NCBI GenBank assembly: GCA_011087605.1
Contig: JAALLE010000025.1
Coordinates: 1-44,328, forward strand
DNA from: Hyphomicrobiales bacterium
GTDB lineage: Bacteria; Pseudomonadota; Alphaproteobacteria; Rhizobiales; Rhizobiaceae
Reading direction: 5' to 3'
DNA: 44,328 bases
In this document: positions 19,748-27,815 of the stretch, piece after piece
How the letters are laid out: the number at the start of each line of letters is the position of its first letter
Numbering within the stretch: the stretch's first letter is position 1
Program-made: the position numbers and the translations under genes
Notes under the pieces: model-generated
Seen by the model: only the letters and a program-made list of their open reading frames with translations
The model's database searches: none
Told to the model about the DNA's origin: nothing

Positions 19748-19776
19748 TTGACACGCAAATGTGCAGTCGTCATAAC
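19748..19776 (+). promoter_or_regulatory. promoter of tRNA-Tyr
   Basis: TTGACA (19748-19753) and CATAAC (19771-19776) are spaced by 17 bp, and the tRNA begins 15 bases after the -10. This is a near-consensus housekeeping promoter. Confidence 0.75.
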
Positions 19777-19790
19777 GCGCCTGCTGGCTT

Positions 19791-19875
19791 GGAGGAGTGT
19801 CCGAGTGGTTAAAGGAGACGGACTGTAAATCCGTTCGCTTAGCGTACGCTGGTTCGAATCCAGCCTCCTCCACCA
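19791..19875 (+). tRNA. tRNA-Tyr (GTA anticodon)
   Basis: The acceptor GGAGGAG pairs with CTCCTCC, followed by the encoded A-CCA end. The anticodon GTA lies at 19825-19827 in a stem ACGGA/TCCGT. It has the long variable arm expected of tRNA-Tyr (CGCTTAGCGTACG region), and the TPsiC arm GCTGGTTCGAATCCAGC is intact. Confidence 0.97.
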
Positions 19876-19943
19876 GCCAGTTGTTCGCTCTTTGACAATA
19901 AGAGTTGGCGCTTGGGACCAAGTGACCTAAAGTGTCCCCGGAT

Positions 19944-20017
19944 GCGGGTGTAGCTCAATGGTAGAGCAGCAGCCTTCCAAGCTGAATACGAGGGTTCGAT
20001 TCCCTTCACCCGCTCCA
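19944..20017 (+). tRNA. tRNA-Gly (TCC anticodon)
   Basis: The acceptor GCGGGTG pairs with CACCCGC, then T and CCA. D arm GCTC/GAGC, anticodon loop CTTCCAA giving TCC, and T arm GAGGGTTCGATTCCCTT are all present. It follows tRNA-Tyr by 68 bases. A TTGACA at 19892 could be a -35, but no good -10 follows, so co-transcription with tRNA-Tyr is plausible. It marks the left edge of the sugar-utilisation region. Confidence 0.97.
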
Positions 20018-20092
20018 ATACTTCGATGACGTATATTCATTCAGGCACAATCGCGGTCGCGAGTTATTGTTGCCTGTGGTTAACCTGTCGGA

Positions 20093-20842
20093 TCAGTTGG
20101 CTGATTGACGCTGCAATTCTTCAAGTTCGGCTTCCAGAAATTCCTGAATGCCCCGATATGTCAGATCAAGATGAGACTGCATCATTTGCCGTGCCAATGA
20201 TGCGTCCCGGTCCTTCAAAGCATCGAGAATCGCCTTGTGTTGGAGCAGGGTGGATTCGCCAAATCCCTCTTTGGGAACGGTCTGGTGCCGACAGCGATCC
20301 AACTGGACCTTGAATATCGTAATCGCCCGCCACAACAGCGGCAGATCCGCAATTTCAGCAATCATCTGATGAAATTCATCATCGAACCTAATCGCGTCAA
20401 CATATTGCTCGCGATCCAGTGCCAACTGATGTTGCAGGTAATTTCCCTCAAGTCTTGTCGCATCTTTATCGGTAATTTTCTCTGCCGCGGCAGCAACGCT
20501 TTCACTTTCCAGCGCCCGCCTGATGATAAATGCCTGGTGCACATGACTGCGTGAAATACCTGCAACCCGCGTCCCGGATTGCGGTTTTATCTCCACCATG
20601 TGTTCATCGCTCAAACGCTGAACTGCTTCTCTTACAGGGGTTCGTGAAACCCCAAGTCGGATGGCGATCGACTTTTCCTCAATCGGACCCCCAGGGGGCA
20701 ATGCACCGGTCGAAATCATCGATCGAATCAGCACATAAATCTGATCGCGCAACGGCAAAGTTCGATTGATCTGATCGATCTTCCAATCGATGTCAGGGGG
20801 TACAATAAATTTGGACTGTTTCTGTTTCAACGATTTCGACAC
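20093..20842 (-). CDS. GntR-family transcriptional regulator (FCD domain)
   Basis: This is a ligand-responsive DNA-binding protein, probably the local repressor of the sugar cluster. The 249-aa form has an N-terminal winged helix (LPLRDQIYVLIRSMI, then AIRLGVSRTPVREAVQRLSDEHMVEIKPQSGTRVAGIS) and an all-helical FCD ligand domain with metal-ligand candidates: Asp and His in FDDEFHQMIAE and the later His residues LLQHKAILDAL and MQSHLDLT. The start is assigned to GTG 20842; no ATG lies between there and a longer frame reaching 21055, which would overlap the divergent isomerase gene. No good ribosome binding site is visible. An operator-like palindrome lies 24 bases upstream. Confidence 0.88.
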   Translation of the reverse strand: MSKSLKQKQSKFIVPPDIDWKIDQINRTLPLRDQIYVLIRSMISTGALPPGGPIEEKSIAIRLGVSRTPVREAVQRLSDEHMVEIKPQSGTRVAGISRSHVHQAFIIRRALESESVAAAAEKITDKDATRLEGNYLQHQLALDREQYVDAIRFDDEFHQMIAEIADLPLLWRAITIFKVQLDRCRHQTVPKEGFGESTLLQHKAILDALKDRDASLARQMMQSHLDLTYRGIQEFLEAELEELQRQSAN

Positions 20843-20865
20843 TTGTTGTTCGTGAAAGGGTGTGC

Positions 20866-20879
20866 TTATACTAATATAA
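20866..20879. promoter_or_regulatory. candidate GntR operator palindrome
   Basis: TTATACTAATATAA is a palindrome of the form TTATA-n-TA-n-TATAA in the divergent region between the regulator and the first catabolic gene. FCD-type GntR regulators often bind such short AT-rich dyads. No second copy was found in the promoter region at 34196-34311. A further imperfect dyad, ATCGA-N5-TCGAT, lies at 20939-20953. Confidence 0.4.
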
Positions 20880-20973
20880 CAGTTTTTGGTTGATTTGCCA
20901 GTGCTGTTGATGGCTAAGTGGGAAAAACAAAATTTGCCATCGACTAAATCGATTGGATTCAGGGAGGAGACAA

Positions 20974-22023
20974 ATGTCAATTTCGAATACATTTCCAAAG
21001 TTGCACAACGCGATGTGGCCGGGATTGGTTGGTAAGGGCGATGACTCTGAACCACCGATTGATTTGGACACGATGCTGGATCTAACGGCCGCAGCGGATG
21101 TCAACGGAACCAAATTTGATGGCGTCGATCTGTTTTTGGCAGACCCGCACACACCAATCGACGCGAGCGATGATCAAATCAAGGAACTTGCTGATAAGGT
21201 GGGGTCCAGAAATCTTGTCGTAGGCTCGGCTGTTGCTCCGGTATGGGAACCGGTAGGTGGCGGCGCAGCGATGGGATCAGCAGATGACCGTAAGCAATTT
21301 CTCGAAATGGTGCGCAAATCCTGTCACATTCTTGGACGCTTGAAAGAACTCGGTGTCCGTTCCTATGGGGTGGTACGCATTGATTCCGCCAGCGGTGTCG
21401 AAGACTGGGCGGCCGACCCGGCGGGCAATACAAAGCTAATCGCCGATACATTCAGACAGGCTTGCGACATTGCAAGCGACCATGGCGAGCGTCTTGCTGC
21501 TGAAGGGGAGATTTGCTGGGGCGGCATGCATTCCTGGAAGTCCATGGTTGAACTTTTGGAGGCGGTGGATCGGCCAAATACAATTGGTTTTCAGGCCGAC
21601 ATGGCCCACACCTTACTTTATGTGATGGGTTACAATGCGCCAGAAGCCAGGTTGCTGCCGGAAGATTTCGACTGGAGTGACGGGGATGCGCTTGATGGCG
21701 CACTCACCAAAGTTACCGATGCTTTGCGGCCCTGGACGATTGATTTCCACGTCGCACAAAATGACGGCACGGTAAAAGGCATGGGATCTCACGACAAAAC
21801 CGGGCGGCATTGCATGGTTGGTGATCCCAATGGTCGTCTCGATATTGTTCGTCATGCCGGGCTTTGGCTCAACAATGCAGACGGGTCTCCGACCAAGGCA
21901 ATGCAGCACATCTGCTGGGATGGATGCATGTTCCCTAATGAAGACTTGCTGAAACAGCAGACCTGGAATGACATTTTGGGGGCGATGATCAATGTCCGCG
22001 ATGCACATGGATGGAGTTCCTGA
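20974..22023 (+). CDS. TIM-barrel sugar isomerase/epimerase-like enzyme 1
   Basis: This protein belongs to the xylose isomerase-like TIM-barrel (AP endonuclease family 2) superfamily of metal-dependent enzymes that isomerise, epimerise, eliminate or hydrate sugars. At 349 aa it is a single domain. Candidate metal ligands in order are Glu in [11 protein letters not shown], Asp in GFQADMAHT, His in [10 protein letters not shown] and Asp in [11 protein letters not shown] 20974 has GGGAGGAG directly upstream; a frame start at 20953 would read through that site. It is first in the plus-strand cluster, divergent from the GntR gene, and its stop is 1 base before the next start. Its reaction is unknown. 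Confidence 0.82.
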   Translation: MSISNTFPKLHNAMWPGLVGKGDDSEPPIDLDTMLDLTAAADVNGTKFDGVDLFLADPHTPIDASDDQIKELADKVGSRNLVVGSAVAPVWEPVGGGAAMGSADDRKQFLEMVRKSCHILGRLKELGVRSYGVVRIDSASGVEDWAADPAGNTKLIADTFRQACDIASDHGERLAAEGEICWGGMHSWKSMVELLEAVDRPNTIGFQADMAHTLLYVMGYNAPEARLLPEDFDWSDGDALDGALTKVTDALRPWTIDFHVAQNDGTVKGMGSHDKTGRHCMVGDPNGRLDIVRHAGLWLNNADGSPTKAMQHICWDGCMFPNEDLLKQQTWNDILGAMINVRDAHGWSS

Positions 22024-22024
22024 C

Positions 22025-23167
22025 ATGGCGGCTAAAAAACTTAGAATTGGTTTGGTTGGTTACGGCTTTATGGGGCGGGTCCATTCAAACGCGTTTCACC
22101 AGGCCTCACATTATTTCGATTCCGAATATGAACCGGAACTGGTTGCAGTTTGCGGTCGCGACAAGGCCAATGCAGAGGTGCATGCCGAACGTTGGGGCTT
22201 CTCTTCGGTTGAAACTGACTGGAGAAAGCTGGTCGAGCGCGATGACATTGACCTGATCGATATCGCCGCTCCAAACGACATGCACCACGACATCGCAATC
22301 GCTGCGGCCGAAGCCGGCAAGATGATTATGTGTGAAAAGCCACTGGGCAGAAATGCACAGGAGTCGCAGGAAATGGTTGACGCGGTTGAAAAGACCGGTG
22401 TCGCCAACATGGTCTGGTATAATTACCGACGCATTCCTGCTGTGACGCTGGCCAAACAAATTATCGATGAGGGAAAGCTCGGCAAAATCTTCCATTACCG
22501 GGCGAAATTTCTTCAGGACTGGACCATTGCCGACGACCTTCCGCAGGGCGGCGCCGGTCTGTGGCGTCTTGATGCAGGCGTAGCCGGAAGCGGTGTTACC
22601 GGCGACCTGCTTGCGCATTGCATAGACACAGCCATATGGCTGAACGGTCCCATCGATAATGTTTCCGGCGTAACCGAAACCTTCATCAAGGAGCGCATGC
22701 ATACCTTGACCGGTAACGTTGAACCCGTCGGGATTGATGACGCCAGCCTGTTCCTAGCCCGCTTCCATAACGGCTCCCTCGCTACCTTTGAAGCAACTCG
22801 CTATGCGCGGGGGCATAAGGCACTTTATACGCTGGAAATAAACGGCGAAAACGCCTCGATCATGTGGGATCTTCATGATCTGCACCGGCTGGAGTATTTT
22901 GATCACAGCGATGAAGGCCGGGTTCGTGGATGGCGCTCGATCCACGTGACCGATGGCGATCAGCCTTATATGGACAAGTGGTGGGTGCCAGGTTTGTCGA
23001 TCGGGTATGAATCCAGTTTTGTCCATCAATTCGCCGACTTTTTAACCGGTCTGGAAGGGGATCAACCTGCGATGCCAACGTTCCGCGATGCTTTGGCGAC
23101 CGATCTGGTGACCGACGCTGTGCTGAAATCCGCACAGACCGGTCAATGGGAATCGGCAGGGGCCTAG
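22025..23167 (+). CDS. Gfo/Idh/MocA-family oxidoreductase 1 (levoglucosan-dehydrogenase-like)
   Basis: This is an NAD(P)-dependent sugar dehydrogenase. The 380-aa protein has the Rossmann start [18 protein letters not shown], the family EKP motif in [15 protein letters not shown] (catalytic Lys), [19 protein letters not shown], and [19 protein letters not shown] with the catalytic Asp and His. From memory, the YRR-PAV-LAK and YLQDW-like segments resemble levoglucosan 3-dehydrogenase (LgdA), which oxidises C3 of an anhydrosugar; this subgroup call is tentative. It starts 1 base after the isomerase stop, so the two are translationally linked and probably act in sequence. Confidence 0.85.
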   Translation: MAAKKLRIGLVGYGFMGRVHSNAFHQASHYFDSEYEPELVAVCGRDKANAEVHAERWGFSSVETDWRKLVERDDIDLIDIAAPNDMHHDIAIAAAEAGKMIMCEKPLGRNAQESQEMVDAVEKTGVANMVWYNYRRIPAVTLAKQIIDEGKLGKIFHYRAKFLQDWTIADDLPQGGAGLWRLDAGVAGSGVTGDLLAHCIDTAIWLNGPIDNVSGVTETFIKERMHTLTGNVEPVGIDDASLFLARFHNGSLATFEATRYARGHKALYTLEINGENASIMWDLHDLHRLEYFDHSDEGRVRGWRSIHVTDGDQPYMDKWWVPGLSIGYESSFVHQFADFLTGLEGDQPAMPTFRDALATDLVTDAVLKSAQTGQWESAGA

Positions 23168-23177
23168 GAGAAAATCT

Positions 23178-24290
23178 TTGCAACAGGGCAACGGCCAAAC
23201 TGATGAAGCTGAAACAGCGGTGCGCCTGCGGGGCGTAGACAAGAACTTTGGAGATGTAGAAGCTCTCAAAGATCTGTCGTTTGACGTTGCGACTGGCAAG
23301 TTTTTTGTTTTGTTTGGTCCAAGTTCGGTTGGCAAAACCACCACATTGCGGGCGATAGCCGGATTGGAGAAAATCAACGCCGGAAAGATCGAACTCAATG
23401 GGCGTGATGTTGCCGACGCACCCATTCGGGGCCGTGGCGTGGCGATGGTCTTCCAGTCATTTGCGCTTTATCCGCATTTGAGTGTTGCCGACAATTTTGC
23501 CTATCCGTTGAAAGAATCAGGATTACCTGCTGCTGAAATCAAGCAGCGAATTGGTGAAACGGTGGAAATGCTCTCCTTGTCTCATCGAACCGGCAATCTG
23601 CCGTCGACGCTTTCAGGCGGGGAACAGCAGCGCGTTGCCCTTGGGCGTGCGCTGATCCAGCGACCCAACATTTTGCTGCTCGACGAACCGCTGACCAATC
23701 TGGACGCTAAATTGCGCCATGACATGCGCGCCGAGCTCAAACGTCTGCACCGGCAATTTGGCATGACAATCATTTATGCCACGCCGGACGAACTCGAAGC
23801 ACTGTCGATGGGCGAGGATATCGCGGTTATGGAAGAAGGCCATGTTGTCCAGCAGGGTTCTCCCGACGAATTGTATGAAACTCCCGACAATCTTTACGTG
23901 GCTGCAAAAATCGGTTCGCCGCACATGAATCTGCTGGACGTCAGTGTCAATGAGGATGGCGATGGATTGCAGACACCGTTTGGGCCTCTGGAAACCAAAC
24001 GCCCGCAGGTCTCGGGAGACGAAGCAATCGTGATGGGGATAAGACCATCCGACATCCGGCTTGCCCGGGACGCTGAACCACATCTGAATTTGAAGGTACA
24101 ACTGGTGGAGCCGCTCGGCGATATCACCGTCGTTTCGGTAGATGTTGCCGGTTCAAGCCTGCGTCTGGTTCTGCCCGAGGCAGGTGCATTGGGCGTCAAG
24201 CCAGGTCACGAATTACCAATCGTTATCCCGCCGGAGCGGGTTCATCTATTTCGCAAGGCAGATGGCACAGTCGTGTCGACCGCCATGTGA
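23178..24290 (+). CDS. ABC sugar transporter ATPase 1 (MalK/UgpC type, switch His replaced)
   Basis: This cytoplasmic ATPase energises the CUT1-type sugar importer encoded by the next genes. The 370-aa protein has Walker A GPSSVGKTT (47-55), Q-loop Gln93, intact signature LSGGEQQR (145-152), Walker B ILLLDEP (165-171) and a C-terminal TOBE-like regulatory domain. The switch histidine, normally THD, is Pro203 in YATPDELEALS, so its own site should be slow or inactive. The start is TTG 23178 with AGGAG 8-12 bases upstream; no ATG or GTG is available. It pairs with ATPase 2 at 27812, whose own defect is in the signature motif. Confidence 0.93.
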   Translation: MQQGNGQTDEAETAVRLRGVDKNFGDVEALKDLSFDVATGKFFVLFGPSSVGKTTTLRAIAGLEKINAGKIELNGRDVADAPIRGRGVAMVFQSFALYPHLSVADNFAYPLKESGLPAAEIKQRIGETVEMLSLSHRTGNLPSTLSGGEQQRVALGRALIQRPNILLLDEPLTNLDAKLRHDMRAELKRLHRQFGMTIIYATPDELEALSMGEDIAVMEEGHVVQQGSPDELYETPDNLYVAAKIGSPHMNLLDVSVNEDGDGLQTPFGPLETKRPQVSGDEAIVMGIRPSDIRLARDAEPHLNLKVQLVEPLGDITVVSVDVAGSSLRLVLPEAGALGVKPGHELPIVIPPERVHLFRKADGTVVSTAM

Positions 24291-24339
24291 TTTATCGAGG
24301 AAAAGCTAAGAAGAAAGACTAACAGGAGGAATAAAAACT

Positions 24340-25767
24340 ATGACACTTTCAAAACGGTCGCTGATTTCAGCGGCGATGGCGGGTTGTCTGGGAATGTCCC
24401 TTGCCACCCCCGCGGTTTGGGCCGCAGATGTGACATTGAATATGGCGGTTCCGGACTGGCCACCAACGCGCATCATGAAAAAGCTGTTTGACGAACAGTA
24501 TAAGGCAAAGTCGGGCAATAACGTGAAGCTCGAAGTCGACTTCATTCCATGGCCGGACTACTACACCCGTCTGAACGCCTCGCTCACATCTGGCGAACAA
24601 AAATATAATATGGCCGTATCAGACAGTCAGTGGTTGGGTGCCTTCATCGAAGGTGGTTATTACAGAAAACTCAATGACCTGATTGATGCCGATCCAGAGT
24701 TGAAAGCGACACTTGATGGCATGCATCAGGCTCCGCTTCAGGCTTATGGAACCTATCCCTATAAGTCCGATAACATCTACGGCTTCCCGCAGATGCCGGA
24801 TATCCTGATCACCTATGCTCGTACAGATGTTCTGTGCCATGCGGATGAACAGGCTGCATTCCAGGCCAAATATGGCACCAAGTTGCCTTGCTCTCCAGAA
24901 GAACTGGATGGCATGGACTGGGACATGTTCGGTAAGATCGGTGAGTTCTTCCAACGCAAAAAAGGTGACATGCTCGCCGGTAAAGCTGCAGACGATGACT
25001 TCTACGGAATCGCCTATCAGGCTGGTAAAGGCTACGACTTCTCCAGTATGCAGGTGAACGGATTTACCTGGCAGCATGGCGCAGGTATCTGGGATGAAAC
25101 CGGAATTCCAAACGCTCAGGCAGAAGGTGTTGTTAATTCACCTCTCGCCGTCAAGGCGCTTGATCACTATTTGAGCCTGTTGAAATACATGCCGCCAGTG
25201 GTCAAAACCGGATCGATGGACATCTTTAAAACCGACGAACTTTTCCGTGAAGGAAAGTTGGCTCTGAACATCGAATGGATTGGTTTCGCTGAAAGTGCGA
25301 TCAACCCCGAAACGTCTAAAGTTGCGGGCAAAATTGCATTTGCTGCCATGCCGGGTCTGAAAAAAGCCGACGGTAAAATTGACAGAACTTCCAACATTGG
25401 TGGTCAGCCATTTGTCATCATGACCTGGACTGACGATGCCAAGATCAAGGAAGCTGTTGACTTCGTGAAATGGTGGTTGTCATCGGATATCCAGCATCAG
25501 TTTGCTGCAGCCGGTGGTCAAAGTGCTATCAAGTCGGTGTACAACGATCCAAAATACACCACTTACCGTCCATGGAACCGTACCTGGGCTGCTGGCCTTG
25601 AATGGCAGCAGGACGTCTGGCACGTACCTCAGTTCTTTGAATTGTTGGTGCAGCAGCAGGAACAGTTCGACCTTGCCGTCACCGGTAAGCAGGACGCCAA
25701 AGCGACGTTGGATGCCATTGCCAAATTTCAGCAGCAATTGCTGGAAGATGCAGGGCTGATCGAATAA
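24340..25767 (+). CDS. sugar ABC transporter solute-binding protein (CUT1 family)
   Basis: This periplasmic protein captures the sugar and delivers it to the permeases. It is 475 aa with a Sec signal peptide (KRSLISAAMAGCLGMSLATPAVWA, probable cleavage before Ala29 or Asp30) and the two-lobed family 1 fold. Trp- and Tyr-rich segments such as DFIPWPDYYTR, DSQWLG, FTWQHGAG, NIEWIGF and YRPWNRTW are the usual sugar-stacking type. Cys166 and Cys184 may form a disulfide. AGGAGG precedes the ATG by about 8 bases. It is the fourth gene of the cluster, and a 12-bp hairpin follows it. The ligand cannot be read from the sequence. Confidence 0.93.
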   Translation: MTLSKRSLISAAMAGCLGMSLATPAVWAADVTLNMAVPDWPPTRIMKKLFDEQYKAKSGNNVKLEVDFIPWPDYYTRLNASLTSGEQKYNMAVSDSQWLGAFIEGGYYRKLNDLIDADPELKATLDGMHQAPLQAYGTYPYKSDNIYGFPQMPDILITYARTDVLCHADEQAAFQAKYGTKLPCSPEELDGMDWDMFGKIGEFFQRKKGDMLAGKAADDDFYGIAYQAGKGYDFSSMQVNGFTWQHGAGIWDETGIPNAQAEGVVNSPLAVKALDHYLSLLKYMPPVVKTGSMDIFKTDELFREGKLALNIEWIGFAESAINPETSKVAGKIAFAAMPGLKKADGKIDRTSNIGGQPFVIMTWTDDAKIKEAVDFVKWWLSSDIQHQFAAAGGQSAIKSVYNDPKYTTYRPWNRTWAAGLEWQQDVWHVPQFFELLVQQQEQFDLAVTGKQDAKATLDAIAKFQQQLLEDAGLIE

Positions 25768-25788
25768 TCGTCTGATTATAAAGAACTT

Positions 25789-25818
25789 ATAACGCGCCGG
25801 CTTTTTCCGGCGCGTTAT
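25789..25818 (+). terminator. intra-operon hairpin after the solute-binding protein gene
   Basis: ATAACGCGCCGG and CCGGCGCGTTAT form a perfect 12-bp stem around a CTTTTT loop, followed by TTT. It is strong enough to act as a partial terminator or as a 3' stabiliser that raises binding-protein mRNA relative to the permease genes. The next start is 11 bases downstream. Confidence 0.8.
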
Positions 25819-25829
25819 TTTCAGAGAAT

Positions 25830-26888
25830 GTGGTAAAATTGAAAACAACTGACACCCCTTCCTCCAGCGGCAACGCATTATTCACACCAAGCTGGAGCAA
25901 CTGGCTTGGGGCACTTATTGTAGGTGTGGTTGCAACTGTAATTTCAGCGTTGGTCTTGCCGGCGATTACAACCTTATGGATTGCTGGAGCAGCCAGCGCC
26001 CTTGTTGCGGTGACCGCCGTTGTCAATGCATGGGGTCGTTATATTGGAGGTCTTCTCATCGCCCCGGCCATTGCCGTGCTTGTGGTGATGAACATCTTCC
26101 CGCTGCTGTGGTCTTTGGGATTGTCGTTCTACAACTATCGCGCCGACCGCCAGACCTTGAGATTTATTGGTTTTCGACATTACGAACGTCTCATAAATGA
26201 TCCCGTGGTTTGGGATCGCCTTACAACAACCGCCACACTGGTTGTATTGACTGTGCTGGTACAGATGATTTTCGGCTTTTTGTTGGCCCTACTTTTTGCA
26301 AAGCAGTTTCCTCTGCGCCGCTATCTTCTCATTTTGGTACTGACTCCGATGATGTTGTCATATGTCGCGGTCGGGGCCTTTTTCCGTTATTACTACGACC
26401 CGACTTTCGGTCTCGTCAGTCAGGTCGCCAATCTGTTCACCGATGAACCTTACGTGTTGATTTCATCAACCGGCGGTGCGATCGCAGCCATCGTGATTGC
26501 TGACGCGTGGATGTGGGCACCTTTCGTGATGCTGTTGGTTCTCGCTGGATTGGTGAGCGTTCCCAAATATCTGTATGAAGCTGCCGCTGTCGACCGGGTG
26601 CCGGCTTGGCGACGATTCCAGTCGATCACGTTTCCCTATGTCAAAGGCCTGCTGATGCTGGCGCTGCTGTTTAGAACCATTGAAGCGTTTAAACTGTTTG
26701 ACATTGTTTTCATCCTTACCGACGGGGGGCAAAGCACGGAAACAATTGCGCTTTATGTTTATCGACAAGCGATTCAATTCAACAAAACGTCCTATTCGGC
26801 ATCGCTGTCTTATGTCCTGTTATTTACGGTGATCGTTTTGACCAATCTTTATCTTTATCTGGCCAATCGCCGGGCGAAGGAGGGTTAA
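25830..26888 (+). CDS. sugar ABC transporter permease 1 (MalF/UgpA type, extra N-terminal helices)
   Basis: This is one half of the membrane channel. The 352-aa protein has the EAA loop EAAAVDRVPAWRRFQSITFPYVKG near residues 255-278, which contacts the ATPase. It carries two hydrophobic segments (about 28-50 and 52-72) before the standard first helix (IGGLLIAPAIAVLVVMNIFPLLW), giving about eight helices, where the basic fold has six. The start is GTG 25830, with a weak site (CAGAGA). The stop is directly next to permease 2 (TAA followed by ATG), so translation is coupled. Confidence 0.92.
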   Translation: MVKLKTTDTPSSSGNALFTPSWSNWLGALIVGVVATVISALVLPAITTLWIAGAASALVAVTAVVNAWGRYIGGLLIAPAIAVLVVMNIFPLLWSLGLSFYNYRADRQTLRFIGFRHYERLINDPVVWDRLTTTATLVVLTVLVQMIFGFLLALLFAKQFPLRRYLLILVLTPMMLSYVAVGAFFRYYYDPTFGLVSQVANLFTDEPYVLISSTGGAIAAIVIADAWMWAPFVMLLVLAGLVSVPKYLYEAAAVDRVPAWRRFQSITFPYVKGLLMLALLFRTIEAFKLFDIVFILTDGGQSTETIALYVYRQAIQFNKTSYSASLSYVLLFTVIVLTNLYLYLANRRAKEG

Positions 26889-27815
26889 ATGTTGTTTCGC
26901 TCTAATGCCAAAAACCAGACGCGGGAAGTTGATCAGGCGGGATGGGGCAGGACCTTTGGGGCCACTGTCGTCAGCCTGATCTATTTCTTCCCAGTTCTGA
27001 TTATCATTATCACTGCGTTTAAAGAACACACGGATGCGCTCGCGGTTCCCGCCAAGTTATTCCCGGATTTTCTGAGTTTTATTGTTCCAGAAGGCCTGAC
27101 ATTCAAGCCGACCTTTGACAACTTCGTGCACGTCTTCTCAAGATCATATTCCGCAGGTGCTGCCGCTCAGGACACCGGCTTCGACCGTTTCTTCTTCAAT
27201 TCAATATTCATCGCCGGATTTTCAGTGCTGCTGGCATTGTTCATCGGCACGCTCGCAGCCTTTGGGTTCTCGCGATATCCACTAAAGGGAAATGACACCT
27301 ATCTGTTCGTGATTTTGACGACCCGAATGCTGCCCGCAATCGTGGTCATCATACCGGTCATGCTGATGTTCAGGGTGACGGGACTGTCCGGCACTTATAC
27401 GGGTATCATATTGCTCTACACCGCGTTCAATTTGCCGTTTACGATCTGGATGATGAAAAGCTTTTTCGACGAGCTTTCGCCGGATGTTGAAGATGCCGCC
27501 CGAATTGATGGTTCTTCAGAACGACGGGTGTTCTTCAAAATCTGCCTGCCGCAGGTATTGGCTGGTCTTGCTGCAACGGCAGTATTCGGCCTGATCCTGA
27601 CATGGAACGAGTTCCTCTTCGCCCTGTTGTTGACAGGTGTTGAGACCCGAACTGTGCCGGTCGCCATGTCACAGACAATCGGCGGCGATATCGGGGTACG
27701 CTGGGGATTGCTTGCGGCGATTGAAACCCTGTTTCTCATACCGGTGATATTGGTCACCTTCTTCTTGCAAAATCAGCTGCTACGCGGCGTAACATTCGGG
27801 ACGGTAAAACGCTGA
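26889..27815 (+). CDS. sugar ABC transporter permease 2 (MalG/UgpE type)
   Basis: This is the second membrane half of the importer. It is 308 aa with six predicted helices (first at about 24-45, last at about 275-295) and an EAA loop, EDAARIDGSSERRVFFKICLPQVLAG, near residues 195-220. The ribosome binding site GAAGGAGGG lies at the end of permease 1. Its stop codon TGA at 27813 overlaps the apparent CTG start of ATPase 2. Confidence 0.93.
   Translation: MLFRSNAKNQTREVDQAGWGRTFGATVVSLIYFFPVLIIIITAFKEHTDALAVPAKLFPDFLSFIVPEGLTFKPTFDNFVHVFSRSYSAGAAAQDTGFDRFFFNSIFIAGFSVLLALFIGTLAAFGFSRYPLKGNDTYLFVILTTRMLPAIVVIIPVMLMFRVTGLSGTYTGIILLYTAFNLPFTIWMMKSFFDELSPDVEDAARIDGSSERRVFFKICLPQVLAGLAATAVFGLILTWNEFLFALLLTGVETRTVPVAMSQTIGGDIGVRWGLLAAIETLFLIPVILVTFFLQNQLLRGVTFGTVKR

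Noticed and set aside
20953-21055. GntR regulator starting at ATG 21055 (320 aa)
   Set aside because: It would overlap the coding start of the divergent isomerase by about 80 bases, and the additional residues have no family resemblance.
24385-24400. Lipoprotein signal (MAGC) in the solute-binding protein
   Set aside because: The residue at -3 is Met and a long hydrophobic stretch follows the Cys; an ordinary signal peptide ending AVWA fits better.
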